DNA of 64,000 nucleotides from Azolla caroliniana (taxonomy: Eukaryota; Polypodiophyta): NCBI GenBank assembly GCA_043228905.1, contig JBHGNT010000013.1, forward strand, positions 3,286,001 through 3,350,000. The letters are read 5' to 3'. Under the pieces are notes generated by a model, which was not told where the DNA came from, made no database searches, and was given only the letters and a program-made list of their open reading frames with translations. The position numbers and the translations under genes were made by a program. Positions 20,960-30,107 of this stretch are shown here, piece after piece; the stretch's first letter is position 1, and each line of letters starts with the position of its first letter.

Positions 20960-21020
20960 TAATACAATGGTTAAGGATTTGACATGTGTATAACAAGGTC
21001 GTGGGTTCAAATCCTTTCGA
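20960..21020 (+). other. tRNA-like A-box/B-box module in LTR G
   Basis: aatggttaaggatttgac followed about 30 bases on by gggttcaaatcc, resembling internal pol III promoter boxes. It lacks a full cloverleaf, so it looks like a tRNA-derived fragment or SINE head. Confidence 0.45.
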
Positions 21021-21068
21021 GTTATAATGTGAGTGTCATGATCCTTTCGATGCATGATGTGAGTGTTA

Positions 21069-22452
21069 TCATGACACTATCCCCCTTCTTTGACGACACG
21101 TCTCACGGGTCGTAGGGTTTGTATCAAGACCAGGTTTACAAGGATATTGGCAATGAAATACATTGACGAGTTTTGCAACATTGGAAAGATTTGCGGCAGG
21201 TTCCCAAGTTCGATCATTGGGGGTATAGCCTAGCCAATCGACTAAGTAATATAGCTTGTTGCGCACGATTTTAGAATCAAGAATGACAACAACTTCAAAT
21301 TCAGGCCCATCCAAGAACTGGACAAGTGGTGGGGGTGTCGTAAGACGGCCCAGAATTGAACTTGTAGTATAAGGTTCCAAAAGGGATACATGAAACACCG
21401 GATGAAGATGCATGTGCGGAGGGAGGTCAAGACGAAATGCAACATCACTTATCTAACTAGTGATCATGTAAGGGCCAAAATGTTGGTAATCCAATTTACT
21501 GCAAGGTCGAGTGGTCTTGATGTTGTGTTGGAGAAGCCATACATGATCCCCAATGCGGAACTTTTTTGAGGAGTCTAGACGATGACGATCGGCAAGCCTC
21601 TTGTGTGTAAATTGAGCATCGTGCAAATTGTGGAGAATGTTAGCTTGAATTTCTTGAAGGCGACTAAGATGATCCTCGGCAACAGGGTTGGTAGGAACTT
21701 CTGGATGCACATTCATCGTCCACCGAGGATGACAACCCGTATTTGCAAAAAATGGGGAATATCCTGTAGACGAATGGGCTGAGTTGTTGTAAGCGAATTC
21801 TGCCAAGTGCAAAAAATCAACCCAATCATCTTGTTGATAGTTGATGAAACAACGAAGATATTGTTCCAATGTCTGGTTGGTATGCTTTGTTTGGCCATTT
21901 GTTTCAGGATGATAGCCCGAAGAAAGCTTAACTGAAATGTGGAGAAGTTTGAACAGGTGCTTCCAAAACTTTGAGATGAATTGTGGACCACGATCACTAA
22001 TAATATTATTAGGCAGACCATGATGCTTAAATACCTCCCGCATAACGAGATGAGCTTCCTCTTGACTAGTAATCGACTTTGTACATGCCAAGAAATGGGC
22101 CATTTTCGTAAATCGATCAACCTCTATGAGAATTGCATCAAAACCTTTTGAAACTGGGAGATCAGTTATGAAGTCCAAAGATATAGACTTCCAAGGAGTT
22201 TCTGGAATGGGAAGTGGTTGTAGTAAGCCATAGGGTCGGTGACGAGGATTCTTTGATCGACAACATATATCACATCTCCGAACATACTCCTCAACAAAAT
22301 GACAAAGGCGAGGCCACCGATAGCGTCAAGAAATTAATTCTAGAGTCTTGTGAACTCCGAAATGACCAGCCATTGGTGAGTCATAACAATGTTGCAAAAC
22401 TTGTAGCCGTGGGGAACCATCAGGAACATACAACCAGAATGGTTCTAACAAT
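21069..22452 (-). pseudogene. Integrase and chromodomain of Gypsy element G
   Basis: From the right: RLQVLQHCYDSPMAGHFGVH and RRCDICCRSKNP form the HHCC finger. The core follows with LDFITDLPVSKG (Asp), NIISDRGPQFISKF (Asp) and YHPETNGQTKHTNQT (Glu), then FRIGDHVWLLQHNIKT. One in-frame stop (about 21453) is followed by FHVSLLEPY and the chromodomain EVVVILDSKIVRN..YLVDWLGYTPNDRTWEP. Chromodomains steer integration to marked chromatin. Apart from the single stop the frame is well kept. The C-terminus runs over the polypurine tract into the LTR (stop at 21069). Confidence 0.9.
21077..21091 (-). promoter_or_regulatory. Polypurine tract of element G
   Basis: Minus strand AAAGAAGGGGGATAG abutting the TGTCATG LTR start. 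Confidence 0.85.
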
Positions 22453-22740
22453 ACAATATGTCCTATTTATATAGGAGTAGTATGTGCCCCTTGGATGTTT
22501 GTAGGGTCATGATACCCTTTGGGATGTTGTAGGGTCATGATACCCTTTGGGATATTGAAGGGTCATGACACCCTTTGGGATATTGAAGGGTCAAGGCACC
22601 CTTTGGATATTTATAGGGTTACATTATCAATATTATAATATAGCAAATTATAATATGTTTACGTAAAATATATATAACCTGATGGCTAGAGTTAAGTGCT
22701 CCTCTTTAGGAGGTCATGGGTTCGAGTCATCCTAAACCTG
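22453..22740. repeat. AT-rich segment with tandem repeat and tRNA-like module
   Basis: A TATA-like tatttatatagg (minus) lies near 22470. At 22492-22622 about 4.5 copies of a 28-29 bp unit occur, each with agggtcatgatacccttt, where AGGGT and ACCCT form a small dyad. At 22684-22735 gatggctagagttaagtg and gggttcgagtcatcc resemble A and B boxes. This TATA / repeat / tRNA-like order resembles LTR G, so it may be an LTR remnant, but sequences do not align. Confidence 0.5.
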
Positions 22741-23692
22741 ATGGGGTTTCATCTACTCATGACATCTTGTATCCATTCTCATTCTCATTTAATACATTCT
22801 TTCTTCTCTTATCATTTCATTCCTTTCTTCTGGTGATCTCTTTATATCGTTCTTCAGTAGCTCTATCCTCTGTCTTGGTTCTGACACATAGAGCCTTTCC
22901 AAGAAGCCAACAATTTAGAGCCATTTCAATAAATTGCTCCTCCTTCACTATACAATCTCATTGTATTCAAACATTGGTGATGACAAAATTTCCTAAACCA
23001 ACTCCAAGTTTCTTTGAAATCATTATCAGAAATATTCATTTCTGCAACCAATCATCGAGCCTTGTTTGTAGACTGTAATACCTGATGGAGGTAATGCAAT
23101 TAACAATCGATGAGATGAATAAATTCAAGCATAAAAACATTCCTCTAATTTAGGGTATCTCTAATTTAAGCATAAAAATAGGTTGTAGAGGATCCTCTAA
23201 AACCTATTTTTATTATATTTTCATCTTTGTTGAGCACATATTCATACCTCATTCTTCTTCTTTATCAAACTTCTAATGATTGATTAAATTATAACAAAAT
23301 TTCTACCTTGTTGCGAAGACGAGATGATGGTTGTTCTATTAACTCCAAAATTTGTAGGTTTTCTTCATAATTCAAATAAGGTCGAAGACCTCGCTTGTGG
23401 GTTGAATTCATCTTTGTAATGTTAATTAACTAATTTTAGATTGACTTAACTAGGAGGAAGGTTTTGACATGATTAAAACTTCAAATTCCATCAAAAAACA
23501 CCAATTTAAGGAAGAAAAAGAAGGAGAAGGAGAAGGAGAAAGATGGAACGAGGAGGAAGAAGACAATGGTCACCACCACCACCATAATGGACTGAGGGCA
23601 TATTGGAAGAGAAGAAGCAAACGAAAGAATGAAAGAAGAAGAAAGCAGAACCACGAAAACAAAGAGGAGAGAAAGAAGAAGAACGTTAAATC
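22741..23692. other. AT-rich spacer without recognisable gene
   Basis: Short open frames here lack recognisable domains. At 23508-23670 the sequence is purine-rich (gaagga repeats, a CACCACCACC run), producing low-complexity frames on both strands that I do not accept as genes. Confidence 0.5.
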
Positions 23693-23925
23693 TTGGCTCC
23701 ACCCGCACCCATCAATAATATTCCTCCTACCATAGTGATCAAGTTCAGAGTTTGTGGACTCCCGTGGTTTTTTTCTTTCAAGTTTGTCTACGTTAAATTT
23801 TGTCTCTGGCTCCACCCCCCACCCATCAACAATATTCCTCCTACCATAGTGATAAAGTTAGGAGTTTGTGGACTCTCGTGGTTTTTCCCTTTCCGGGTTT
23901 TCCACATTAAATCTTGTGTCTCTGT
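23693..23925 (+). repeat. Two tandem copies of a ~114-bp unit
   Basis: Copy 1 (about 23697-23809) and copy 2 (about 23810-23925) both run ggctccaccc, catcaa.aatattcctcc, gagtttgtggactc, cgtggttttt, then ..ttaaat.ttgt.tct. They are about 85% alike by eye. The 'tttccacattaaatcttgtg' style recalls the R-U5 part of some Copia LTRs, which is a guess. Confidence 0.6.
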
Positions 23926-24662
23926 AATTGTGTTTTCTGCCATTTCAATCTTTGCACATGAAATTGAGGAAAATGATAAGAGGATGGGGTGTTATCAAAC
24001 AAGGTGCCGTGGCCCATGGTGCTAATGTCATGCTTGGAAAAAAGGATTGGCCACAAATAAGACTTGCATTTGAGCTTTCCTTGGGTGGAAATATAGTCAT
24101 AATTATATGCCAATAGAAATATAGATGCAAAATATACAAATGGGCTATTATCCTATCATTTAAAAGTCTATTATTGCACCATATAATCCTTGACCAACAT
24201 ATCAAGAAAAACAGACCACACAATACACTCATTGATGCTTGGTCACATTCCCTACAAAAACGATAGCTTTGTGAAGAGGATGTCATTATGTGGAACGATC
24301 GATGACTTATCAACAAAGGATATGGCTTCCATCACACATCTGAGTATACATGGATGGACATTTAAAACTAATGTGACTCTTTCACCTAAATCTTGTTGGA
24401 TATCCAATACTCATCGACATGAGATTCTATCATATAATGGTCACATTAGCGACAAGGCATGATTGCTGTGATGAATAAATTTGGTGGTTATGGATAATGA
24501 TGGCAACACAATGGTGGTTGACTTTAGTATAGGAACATGAAATATTAAAGGTTTTTGCCTTTGTGAAATTTAAAAGCAAGGAAGGACCTACCGTTGTTGA
24601 TAGTATTAAAAAAACCTTCAAGCATAATGAGGTGTAGAAACCTCAGCAAAATTGGCCAAACT
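23926..24662. other. Spacer without recognisable gene
   Basis: AT-rich, with stops in all frames at short intervals and no TE protein similarity seen. A pol III terminator (TTTT on the minus strand, about 24645) belongs to the tRNA gene. Confidence 0.5.
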
Positions 24663-24734
24663 GGGGCGTTGCGAGAATCGAACTCGCGACCTCTTGCACC
24701 CAAAGCGAGAATCATACCACTAGACCAAACGCCC
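24663..24734 (-). tRNA. tRNA-Pro (anticodon TGG)
   Basis: 72 nt on the minus strand. The acceptor stem GGGCGTT/AACGCCC pairs perfectly; the A box TGGTCTAGTGG and B box GTTCGATTC are canonical; the T stem GCGAG/CTCGC is perfect. The 7-base anticodon loop TTTGGGT carries TGG, giving Pro (CCA and wobble). The anticodon stem has one C.A mismatch (CTCGC against GCAAG where GCGAG is expected), unlike the plant tRNA-Pro consensus. A CAA lies just upstream and TTTT within about 20 bases downstream. No CCA is encoded, as usual in nuclei. Probably a real but slightly decayed gene. Confidence 0.9.
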
Positions 24735-25459
24735 ATTGATGGTAATGTGATAATGATTTTATTTAATATTGATGTCTTTATACATCACTTTACTCTAAAC
24801 TCCTTTCTACGTATTAATTTCAAAAGAGTCCCTTTTCTACGTTCTACATTTATTGCATATATTGATAGAGATTTATATAAATCCTATTTTACATTACAGC
24901 TTGATGAACAACCAATAATACATCTAGGCTATGTAAGATTTAGTTTTGGCTGACTAAGGACCTTACGGTTTGGTAAGGTTAAGTTTTACGCATTTTAAGA
25001 CATACTAGAACCTTGCTAATGATTAGACAATGTGAGAAATAGTGAGTATTTCCTTCCGATTGAAATGTGCAAGAAAATAATTTATTTGTCATTGCGTATT
25101 TAGGATTGATACACAAGATAAACCCAATCACTACTCTCCAAATAAAGATACTTGCTTGAAATTCTAGAACTTACACTATAGGATATTCCCCCACCCTCGG
25201 TGAGTTTTGATTACATGCCAAATTTCATTCAACCTTGGAGTGATCCCATGGAGTAACAATGCCAAATAAATATTAGTGGTTACTTGAAAATTTGAGCTCT
25301 TCCTTGTAAACACCAATCACAATTGCTCTTCTATCCACATATTTAAGTGGCCCTACCTTAATGATAGAGTTTGCAACTTCAATCAATTCAACGTACATGT
25401 TGGTGTAATGCACAATAAACATATTGCATCATCTAACTAGGAGTTACATTTCTCTTTAC
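24735..25459. other. AT-rich spacer without recognisable gene
   Basis: Nothing convincing on either strand between the tRNA and the Copia fragment H. Confidence 0.5.
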
Positions 25460-26667
25460 GAGATGGGAATACCGTGTCGGTATTATAGTCCCCAATCCTT
25501 CGTGCCGCTAACATACCGAAGTATCCAGTCTGCGCACTAAAGCTGCTCGACGGTCGGCTTTTGCATGAATTGGCTGATCACTCTAGCTGGGTAACTGATG
25601 TTGAGTCGAGTGATTGTCAAGTATATGAGGCTTCCGAAAATTGGTCGGAAGTATTTCTCATCGCAGGCCGGACCGGAGTCGGGACAAAGGTTCAAGTTCC
25701 GGTCTAGGGGTGTGGAGATCGGTCGACATTCCGTTATGCCGAACTTGTACAACATATTCAACACATACTGTCTTTCTGAGAGCCATATGCCATCGGGGGG
25801 TTCACATCACCTCAATACCAAGAAAATAATGAAGGTCCCCCAGGTCCTTAATTTCAAATGCGTCCGACAACTAGGACTTCACTCTGCCGATTTCATCCAG
25901 TCCGGGTCCGGTGATGACCAAATCATCAACATATAGTAGGATACAGACCGAACCGTTCGGACCTTTCTGGATGAATAGTGACGAGTTGGACTTTGAGGCC
26001 GCAAACCCCATCTTACGCAACCGGTGCATGATCTTCGCATTCCAAGCTCGGTGGGCTTGCTTCAAACCGTAAAACGACTTCTTGAGTCAAAATACTGCCA
26101 ACTTGTTCATCTCCGATTGGAATCCGAGGGATTGGATCATATAGACCCGTTCTTTAAGGTCACCTTGAAGAAAGACATTCTTCATGTCCATTTGGTGAAG
26201 ACGCCATCCCCTTACCGCAACAACAACCAATACCACACGAACTGTCGTCATCTTCGCTACCGGAGCAAAGGTCTCATCGTAGTTGATTCCGTCGGTCTAT
26301 GCGTATCCCTTTGCCACTAACCAGGCCTTGCACCAGTTGACTGAAGCGTCAACATTGTACTTCACCTTATATACCCATTTGCAACCGATCGGTTTACAAT
26401 GTTAGGGAGGGTCAACCAGGTCCCATATATGGTATACATCAAGTACCCGGATTTCTTCCTTCATAGCAGCACGCCAATTGACGTCTTGTGTTGCTTCTGT
26501 ATAGCTCTACGGCTCACGCACTTCCGTCACCTTAGTCATGTACGCATAGTGATGTGCCATGTACTCATTGTACCCATACCTCATGACGGTTTTCTTTTGA
26601 CAGGTTGACCGACGTAACTTCTTGTTACCCGGTTTGAGGCCCTTCTTGGCCGATTCAGACTTCCTTT
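25460..26667 (-). pseudogene. Copia fragment H: reverse transcriptase and RNase H start
   Basis: Minus strand, same family as B and C. From 26667 down: hinge end, RT start, FAPVVKM-type block, FLQGDL, KQAHRAWNAKIM, CILLYVDDLVITGPGLDE (YVDD intact, about 25930), HRHY-type block, MLNMLYKFGITECRPISTPL, PIFGSLIYLTITRL and the RNase H border (RYVSGTK). No LTR, gag, protease or integrase. It starts abruptly at 26667 against Gypsy element I and fades at about 25460. Multiple stops. Confidence 0.85.
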
Positions 26668-27971
26668 ATTAATGGTAGTTAACGCCATAACAACTCTTGA
26701 AAATTCCACTCTTCTTGATTCCATTCGAGATCATATGGCCACTGATGATTTCGCCAAGGATGTTTTAGATCATATCGTCCCGGATCGTGCTTCTTGCTCA
26801 CAGTCGAAAAATCCTCGTAATGACTATTGTCAGTTCTATTGGCATGGTGGTTTTCTATTTCGACAACTGTCGTTGATGCACTAAGTCGCATCTGTGAAGT
26901 TAACATGCTTAGCTTCACTGAAATAACATCAGATCTTTATGATCACCTTCGAGGAAAGTAACCTGATGACAGTTATTTTGCAAAATACTGGGCAAGAGTT
27001 GAGTCTGGAACAAACACCACCACATCCTCGAAGGAATACTTCCACATTGCTAATGGTCTGCTCTACCGTAATGGGAAGGTTTGTGTTCCAGATTTACCCG
27101 AGGTCAAAAAGAGGATTCTTTTTGAATGCCATGATGCACCTTGGAATAAATCGCACACTCGTTCTCATCTCCACTCAATTCTATTGACCTAAGATGCGCC
27201 CTGAGATACATAGCTATGTGACTAAATGTCACTAATGTCAGGTTAACAAAGCCGAGCGACTTAAAACTGCAAGAATTTTACATCCCTTGGAAATTCCCAA
27301 TAATAAGTGGGAAAGTATATCCATGGATTTTATTGTTAGCCTTCCTTGCACCCAAAAAGGCCATGATACCATCTGGGTTGTGGTTGATCAACTAACTAAA
27401 ATGGCTAGATTTATTGCTACTAAAACTACGGTAACAGCTCCTGAATTGGCTTACCAATTCGTTGACGAGTTATTTCGTTTTTATGGGTTACCGATGGATA
27501 TTGTGAGTGATCGAGATCCAAAATTTACTAGTGACTTCTAGACGCAAGTCTTTAAGAAGTTAAAAACTATGTTGAGCATGAGCTCCACGGATCATCCTCA
27601 ATCTAATGGACAAACAGAATGAGTAAATCAAATTATTGAGGACATGCTTCGGCCATACGTTGGTGCAAACCCAACAAAATGGGAACGTTATCTCCCAATT
27701 TTGGAGTTTTCTTATAATAGCTCCAAGCATACGTCGACGAGATATAGTCCTTTTATGTTGATGCATGGTTTTCAGCCACGAGCCCCGATTGATGTTAATA
27801 TACATCATGATGAGTTGCGAAGTATGCAAAACTTTCTTCGGGATATGCAAGATATGTTGCATATTGCACGAGATAATATAAAAACAACTCAAGATAGAGC
27901 GCGTTTTTATGTTGAGCATCATAGGCAACCTCGTGTATTCAACCCTAGATAGAAGCCTGGTATTTTTACGT
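26668..27971 (+). pseudogene. Integrase of Gypsy element I, N-terminal and core
   Basis: Begins with the RNase H-integrase linker (LLDSIRDHMATDDFAKDVLD), then a second similar linker and finger part (YFHIANGLLYRNGKVCVPDL, FECHDAP). The core has ISMDFIVSLPCTQKGHDTIW (Asp), MDIVSDRDPKFTSDF (Asp), a stop at 27539, and HPQSNGQTE (Glu), another stop, then YLPILEFSYNSSKHTSTRYS and DRARFYVEHHRQPRVF. It stops at VFLR where solo LTR J is inserted. Confidence 0.87.
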
Positions 27972-28758
27972 TGTCGTGCCTTTCGGCTCCGGATCGTTGC
28001 GTGAGTCGGGTGGGAACCACAGAGGTCTTGGACTAGGAGAAAGAAGTTCGTGAGATAGAGATTAATTATGAGTAAATAGCAAAGAGAAAGATAAGAAACT
28101 CGTGAATCACACGAGTATACTATATTAATTGGTACTTAGGGTGTTAAGAGAGAAGTAGATGTATAAATCGTGAATCCCACGAATAAATTTTGTATTGATT
28201 AATACTTAATCCAAATAATCAACAACCCTTTACATATTTCTCTCCTCCTTATATAAGGAAAGAAAAGCTAAGCATGGCTTCATGCTTTTTTTTTTACAAA
28301 AAGTGTTCATGTCCACTAAATGTGCATGTGATGCTTTTTTATTTCCTAAGTATAGGGCTCATGCACGCTAGATGTGCATGAGTTATTTTTAGTGTCTCGT
28401 GTTTTTCTTTTTCATATATTAAAAAATACACGATTTACCTTTTAATAAAGGTATGCATAAATAAAGGTCTTATACGTATTAAATCTATATTTAAAACACT
28501 TAAGATAAGTTAATGTAATGGTAAGGTTGGGGTTTGTCAACGTGGAGGTGCAGAGTTCGAATCACGCCCTGCGCAGTAGTGAGTATTTCCTTTTTTTTAC
28601 ATTTACGTCTCTTTATCCGGCTCTTCCTTGCCGGTATGCCGTTTTCCTCCTTGCCGGTATGCCGTTTTTCCTCCTTCCGGTTCTCACCGAGCACTCCATT
28701 CTCTATCCGGAGGGACAAAAATATAATTTCCACATAGTGTGCAACCTACACTACGACA
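27972..28758. mobile_element. Solo LTR J (787 bp) in the integrase of element I
   Basis: Removing it rejoins VFL and RVPHNSKT of the integrase. Ends are TGTCGTGCC and CTACGACA (TGTCGT/ACGACA inverted), flanked by ACGT at 27968-27971 and 28759-28762, a 4-bp target duplication. It contains a palindromic ccttatataagg TATA-like site (about 28246), two diverged copies of a ~75-bp unit starting cgtgaatc.cacga (about 28102 and 28168), a short tandem ccttgccggtatgccg, and a tRNA-like module. No ORF. Confidence 0.8.
28510..28580 (+). other. tRNA-like A-box/B-box module in solo LTR J
   Basis: taatggtaaggttgggg, then ggaggtgcagagttcgaatc. Close to the module in LTR P (58690-58752, minus), with which it shares aatggtaag, ggaggtgca and gttcgaatc. 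No full cloverleaf. Confidence 0.5.
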
Positions 28759-29104
28759 ACGTGTACCTCACAATTCTAAGACATTGTCTACGAGTAGGTG
28801 CGCTAAGATAGCCCCATGGTTTTGTGGACCATTTACCGTCCTCAAATGCATTGGGTCATCAGCCTATCGTCTCGCTCTTCCCGATGGTGTTGAAATTCAT
28901 CTAGTTTTTCATGTGAGTCGTCTAAAAGAACTTCTAGGTTATGGCAACAATACAGTTACAACTAAAACTCTGGTTACTTCTGAAGAATTATCTTCTAAAC
29001 CACATGTACTAGAAAGAATTCTCGATGTTAAAACAAAAAAATTATGTACTAAAGAAATCCGAGAATTTAAAATAAAATGGAAAAGATGCCACATGGGAGC
29101 GTGA
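28759..29104 (+). pseudogene. Integrase C-terminus and chromodomain-like end of element I
   Basis: RVPHNSKTLSTSRCAKIAPW is the end of the GPY/F region (CGPFTVLKCIGSSAYRLALP), followed by FHVSRLKELLGYGN. The last part, RILDVKTKKL..EIREFKIKWKRC, resembles the start of a degenerate chromodomain; after a shift, TWEREST-type residues follow. It continues element I past solo LTR J. Confidence 0.82.
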
Positions 29105-29157
29105 AAGTACTCTCAGAACTAACTTCCCTAACTTTCCATTGCAAGAGTTGAATGTTT

Positions 29158-29172
29158 TAAAGAGGGGGAGTA
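29158..29172 (+). promoter_or_regulatory. Polypurine tract of element I
   Basis: aaagagggggagta directly before TGTTACGGG. Confidence 0.8.
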
Positions 29173-29628
29173 TGTTACGGGCATGACCATATAATATCCC
29201 GTGGTGAGAATTTACCGTAGTATTCTATACACGTGGATAAGTGTGAGGGTTAAACGAGAGTGTAAAGAAGGGGAGGATTACTTTTAATCCTGAGGATTGA
29301 GACAACCCATTGGGCCAAGTGTGAACATGGTTGGGGGCCTTGGGTATCACTATACATAAGAGGCCTAGCTACCCTCATTTCATTATCTGGTTGAATATGT
29401 TGAGACTCTGTCTTGTGGTGGGTCAACTCTTGTAGCGAGCGCGCCAGCACTAGGTACGACTCAACGCCACGACGGTGGTATGGGATGCCGATTGAGGTTC
29501 GAGTCCGTCTCGATCCCTTCGCTCGGGGGTGGTCGGGTGGATCGACACCCTTCTCTATCTCCTTGCTATCTATCTATCTTATTTTTATCCTTATCTCATG
29601 CTTACATTAGTTGATGTCTTTAATAACA
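29173..29628 (+). repeat. 3' LTR of Gypsy element I (456 bp)
   Basis: TGTTACGGGC...TTTAATAACA with TGTTA/TAACA ends, directly after the polypurine tract. The following 29 bases to 29657 show no known feature. Confidence 0.82.
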
Positions 29629-29657
29629 TGAGTACGAAAACAACCCACATACATCCC

Positions 29658-29676
29658 ATCGTGGTCGCCAAAATAG
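29658..29676 (-). other. 19-bp primer-binding-site sequence outside the 3' LTR of K
   Basis: Identical to 48795-48813, the bases just inside the 5' LTR (spacer CTATTT plus TGGCGACCACGAT on the minus strand). A 3' LTR should be followed by target DNA, not by this. Confidence 0.8.
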
Positions 29677-30057
29677 TGTTGTCTGTATGGCCGGACTAGC
29701 CTCAACACAGGTGTCTATCCGACACTTCTCCAAAGGGGTGGTAAGGATTGGATGCTAGGTTACACGCATCAGATGATTACAATTAAGCACGGACGGCAAA
29801 CAATACGAGATACAGATAAATACACAATAATTACTATTGTATTACTTCCGTCAAAAAACTTTACAAATCATCGGATCCTTTTATAGGCATCCGGCAAGGT
29901 TACAATCGGTGCGCTTAGGCAACCGACATCCGAATCGGTTCGGATCCGGATCGGTACAACTGTACCGAATCCGTCCCTCCGAATAATAATTCTACTATTA
30001 CTTCCTATTATCCGATTCCGCCTTCCCACTTGTCCTTGCTCTTCTGACCGGCCAACA
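29677..30057 (-). repeat. 3' LTR of element K (381 bp)
   Basis: Minus strand TGTTGGCCGGTCAG...AGACAACA, with TATAAAAGG (about 29877-29885). Pair of 48814-49194. Confidence 0.95.
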
Positions 30058-30095
30058 CATGGCACGCCCGTGGGAAAGTGCCTTGCACTTCGAAT
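30058..30095 (-). promoter_or_regulatory. Conserved non-purine block at the polypurine-tract position of K
   Basis: Just inside the 3' LTR the minus strand reads CCCACGGGCGTGCCATG before TGTTGG. L has the same block (38628-38665). It is conserved where a polypurine tract is expected but is not purine-rich. Confidence 0.5.
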
Positions 30096-30107
30096 CCACT
30101 CCCGGCC

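Larger units (their letters stand above)
20610..21076 (-). repeat. 3' LTR of Gypsy element G (467 bp)
   Basis: Minus strand TGTCATGATAACACTC...CAGTCTTGACA with TGTCA/TGACA inverted ends. It lies immediately after a polypurine tract. It contains a TATAAATAG box (minus, 20758-20766), a cluster of heat-shock-element-like dyads just upstream, and a tRNA-like module in antisense. Confidence 0.9.
20610..22452 (-). mobile_element. Chromodomain Gypsy retrotransposon G, 3' part
   Basis: Minus order: integrase (HHCC, DDE), chromodomain, polypurine tract, 3' LTR (20610-21076). Gag, protease and RT are absent; similarity ends near 22452 in front of AT-rich sequence. The LTR end at 20609/20610 interrupts the LINE, so G inserted there. 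Expected target duplication on the left is ATGCC (20605-20609); the right copy was not found. Confidence 0.88.
26668..29628 (+). mobile_element. Gypsy retrotransposon I, integrase to 3' LTR
   Basis: Plus strand integrase, C-terminal chromodomain-like end, polypurine tract (29158-29172) and 3' LTR (29173-29628). The 5' half is missing where it abuts Copia fragment H. Its integrase is split by solo LTR J (27972-28758). Confidence 0.87.

Noticed and set aside
20960-21020. Functional tRNA genes at 20960, 22684, 28510 and 58684
   Set aside because: Only A/B-box-like blocks fit; acceptor and anticodon stems do not pair.
22716-23078. 120-codon frame in the spacer
   Set aside because: Ser/Phe-rich, no domain, starts within a tRNA-like module; likely chance.
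23469-23735. 88-codon frame in purine-rich DNA
   Set aside because: Lys/Glu/His low complexity from GA-rich and CAC repeats; open on both strands.
24545-24736. 63-codon minus-strand frame over the tRNA
   Set aside because: Its first part is a translation of the tRNA-Pro gene.
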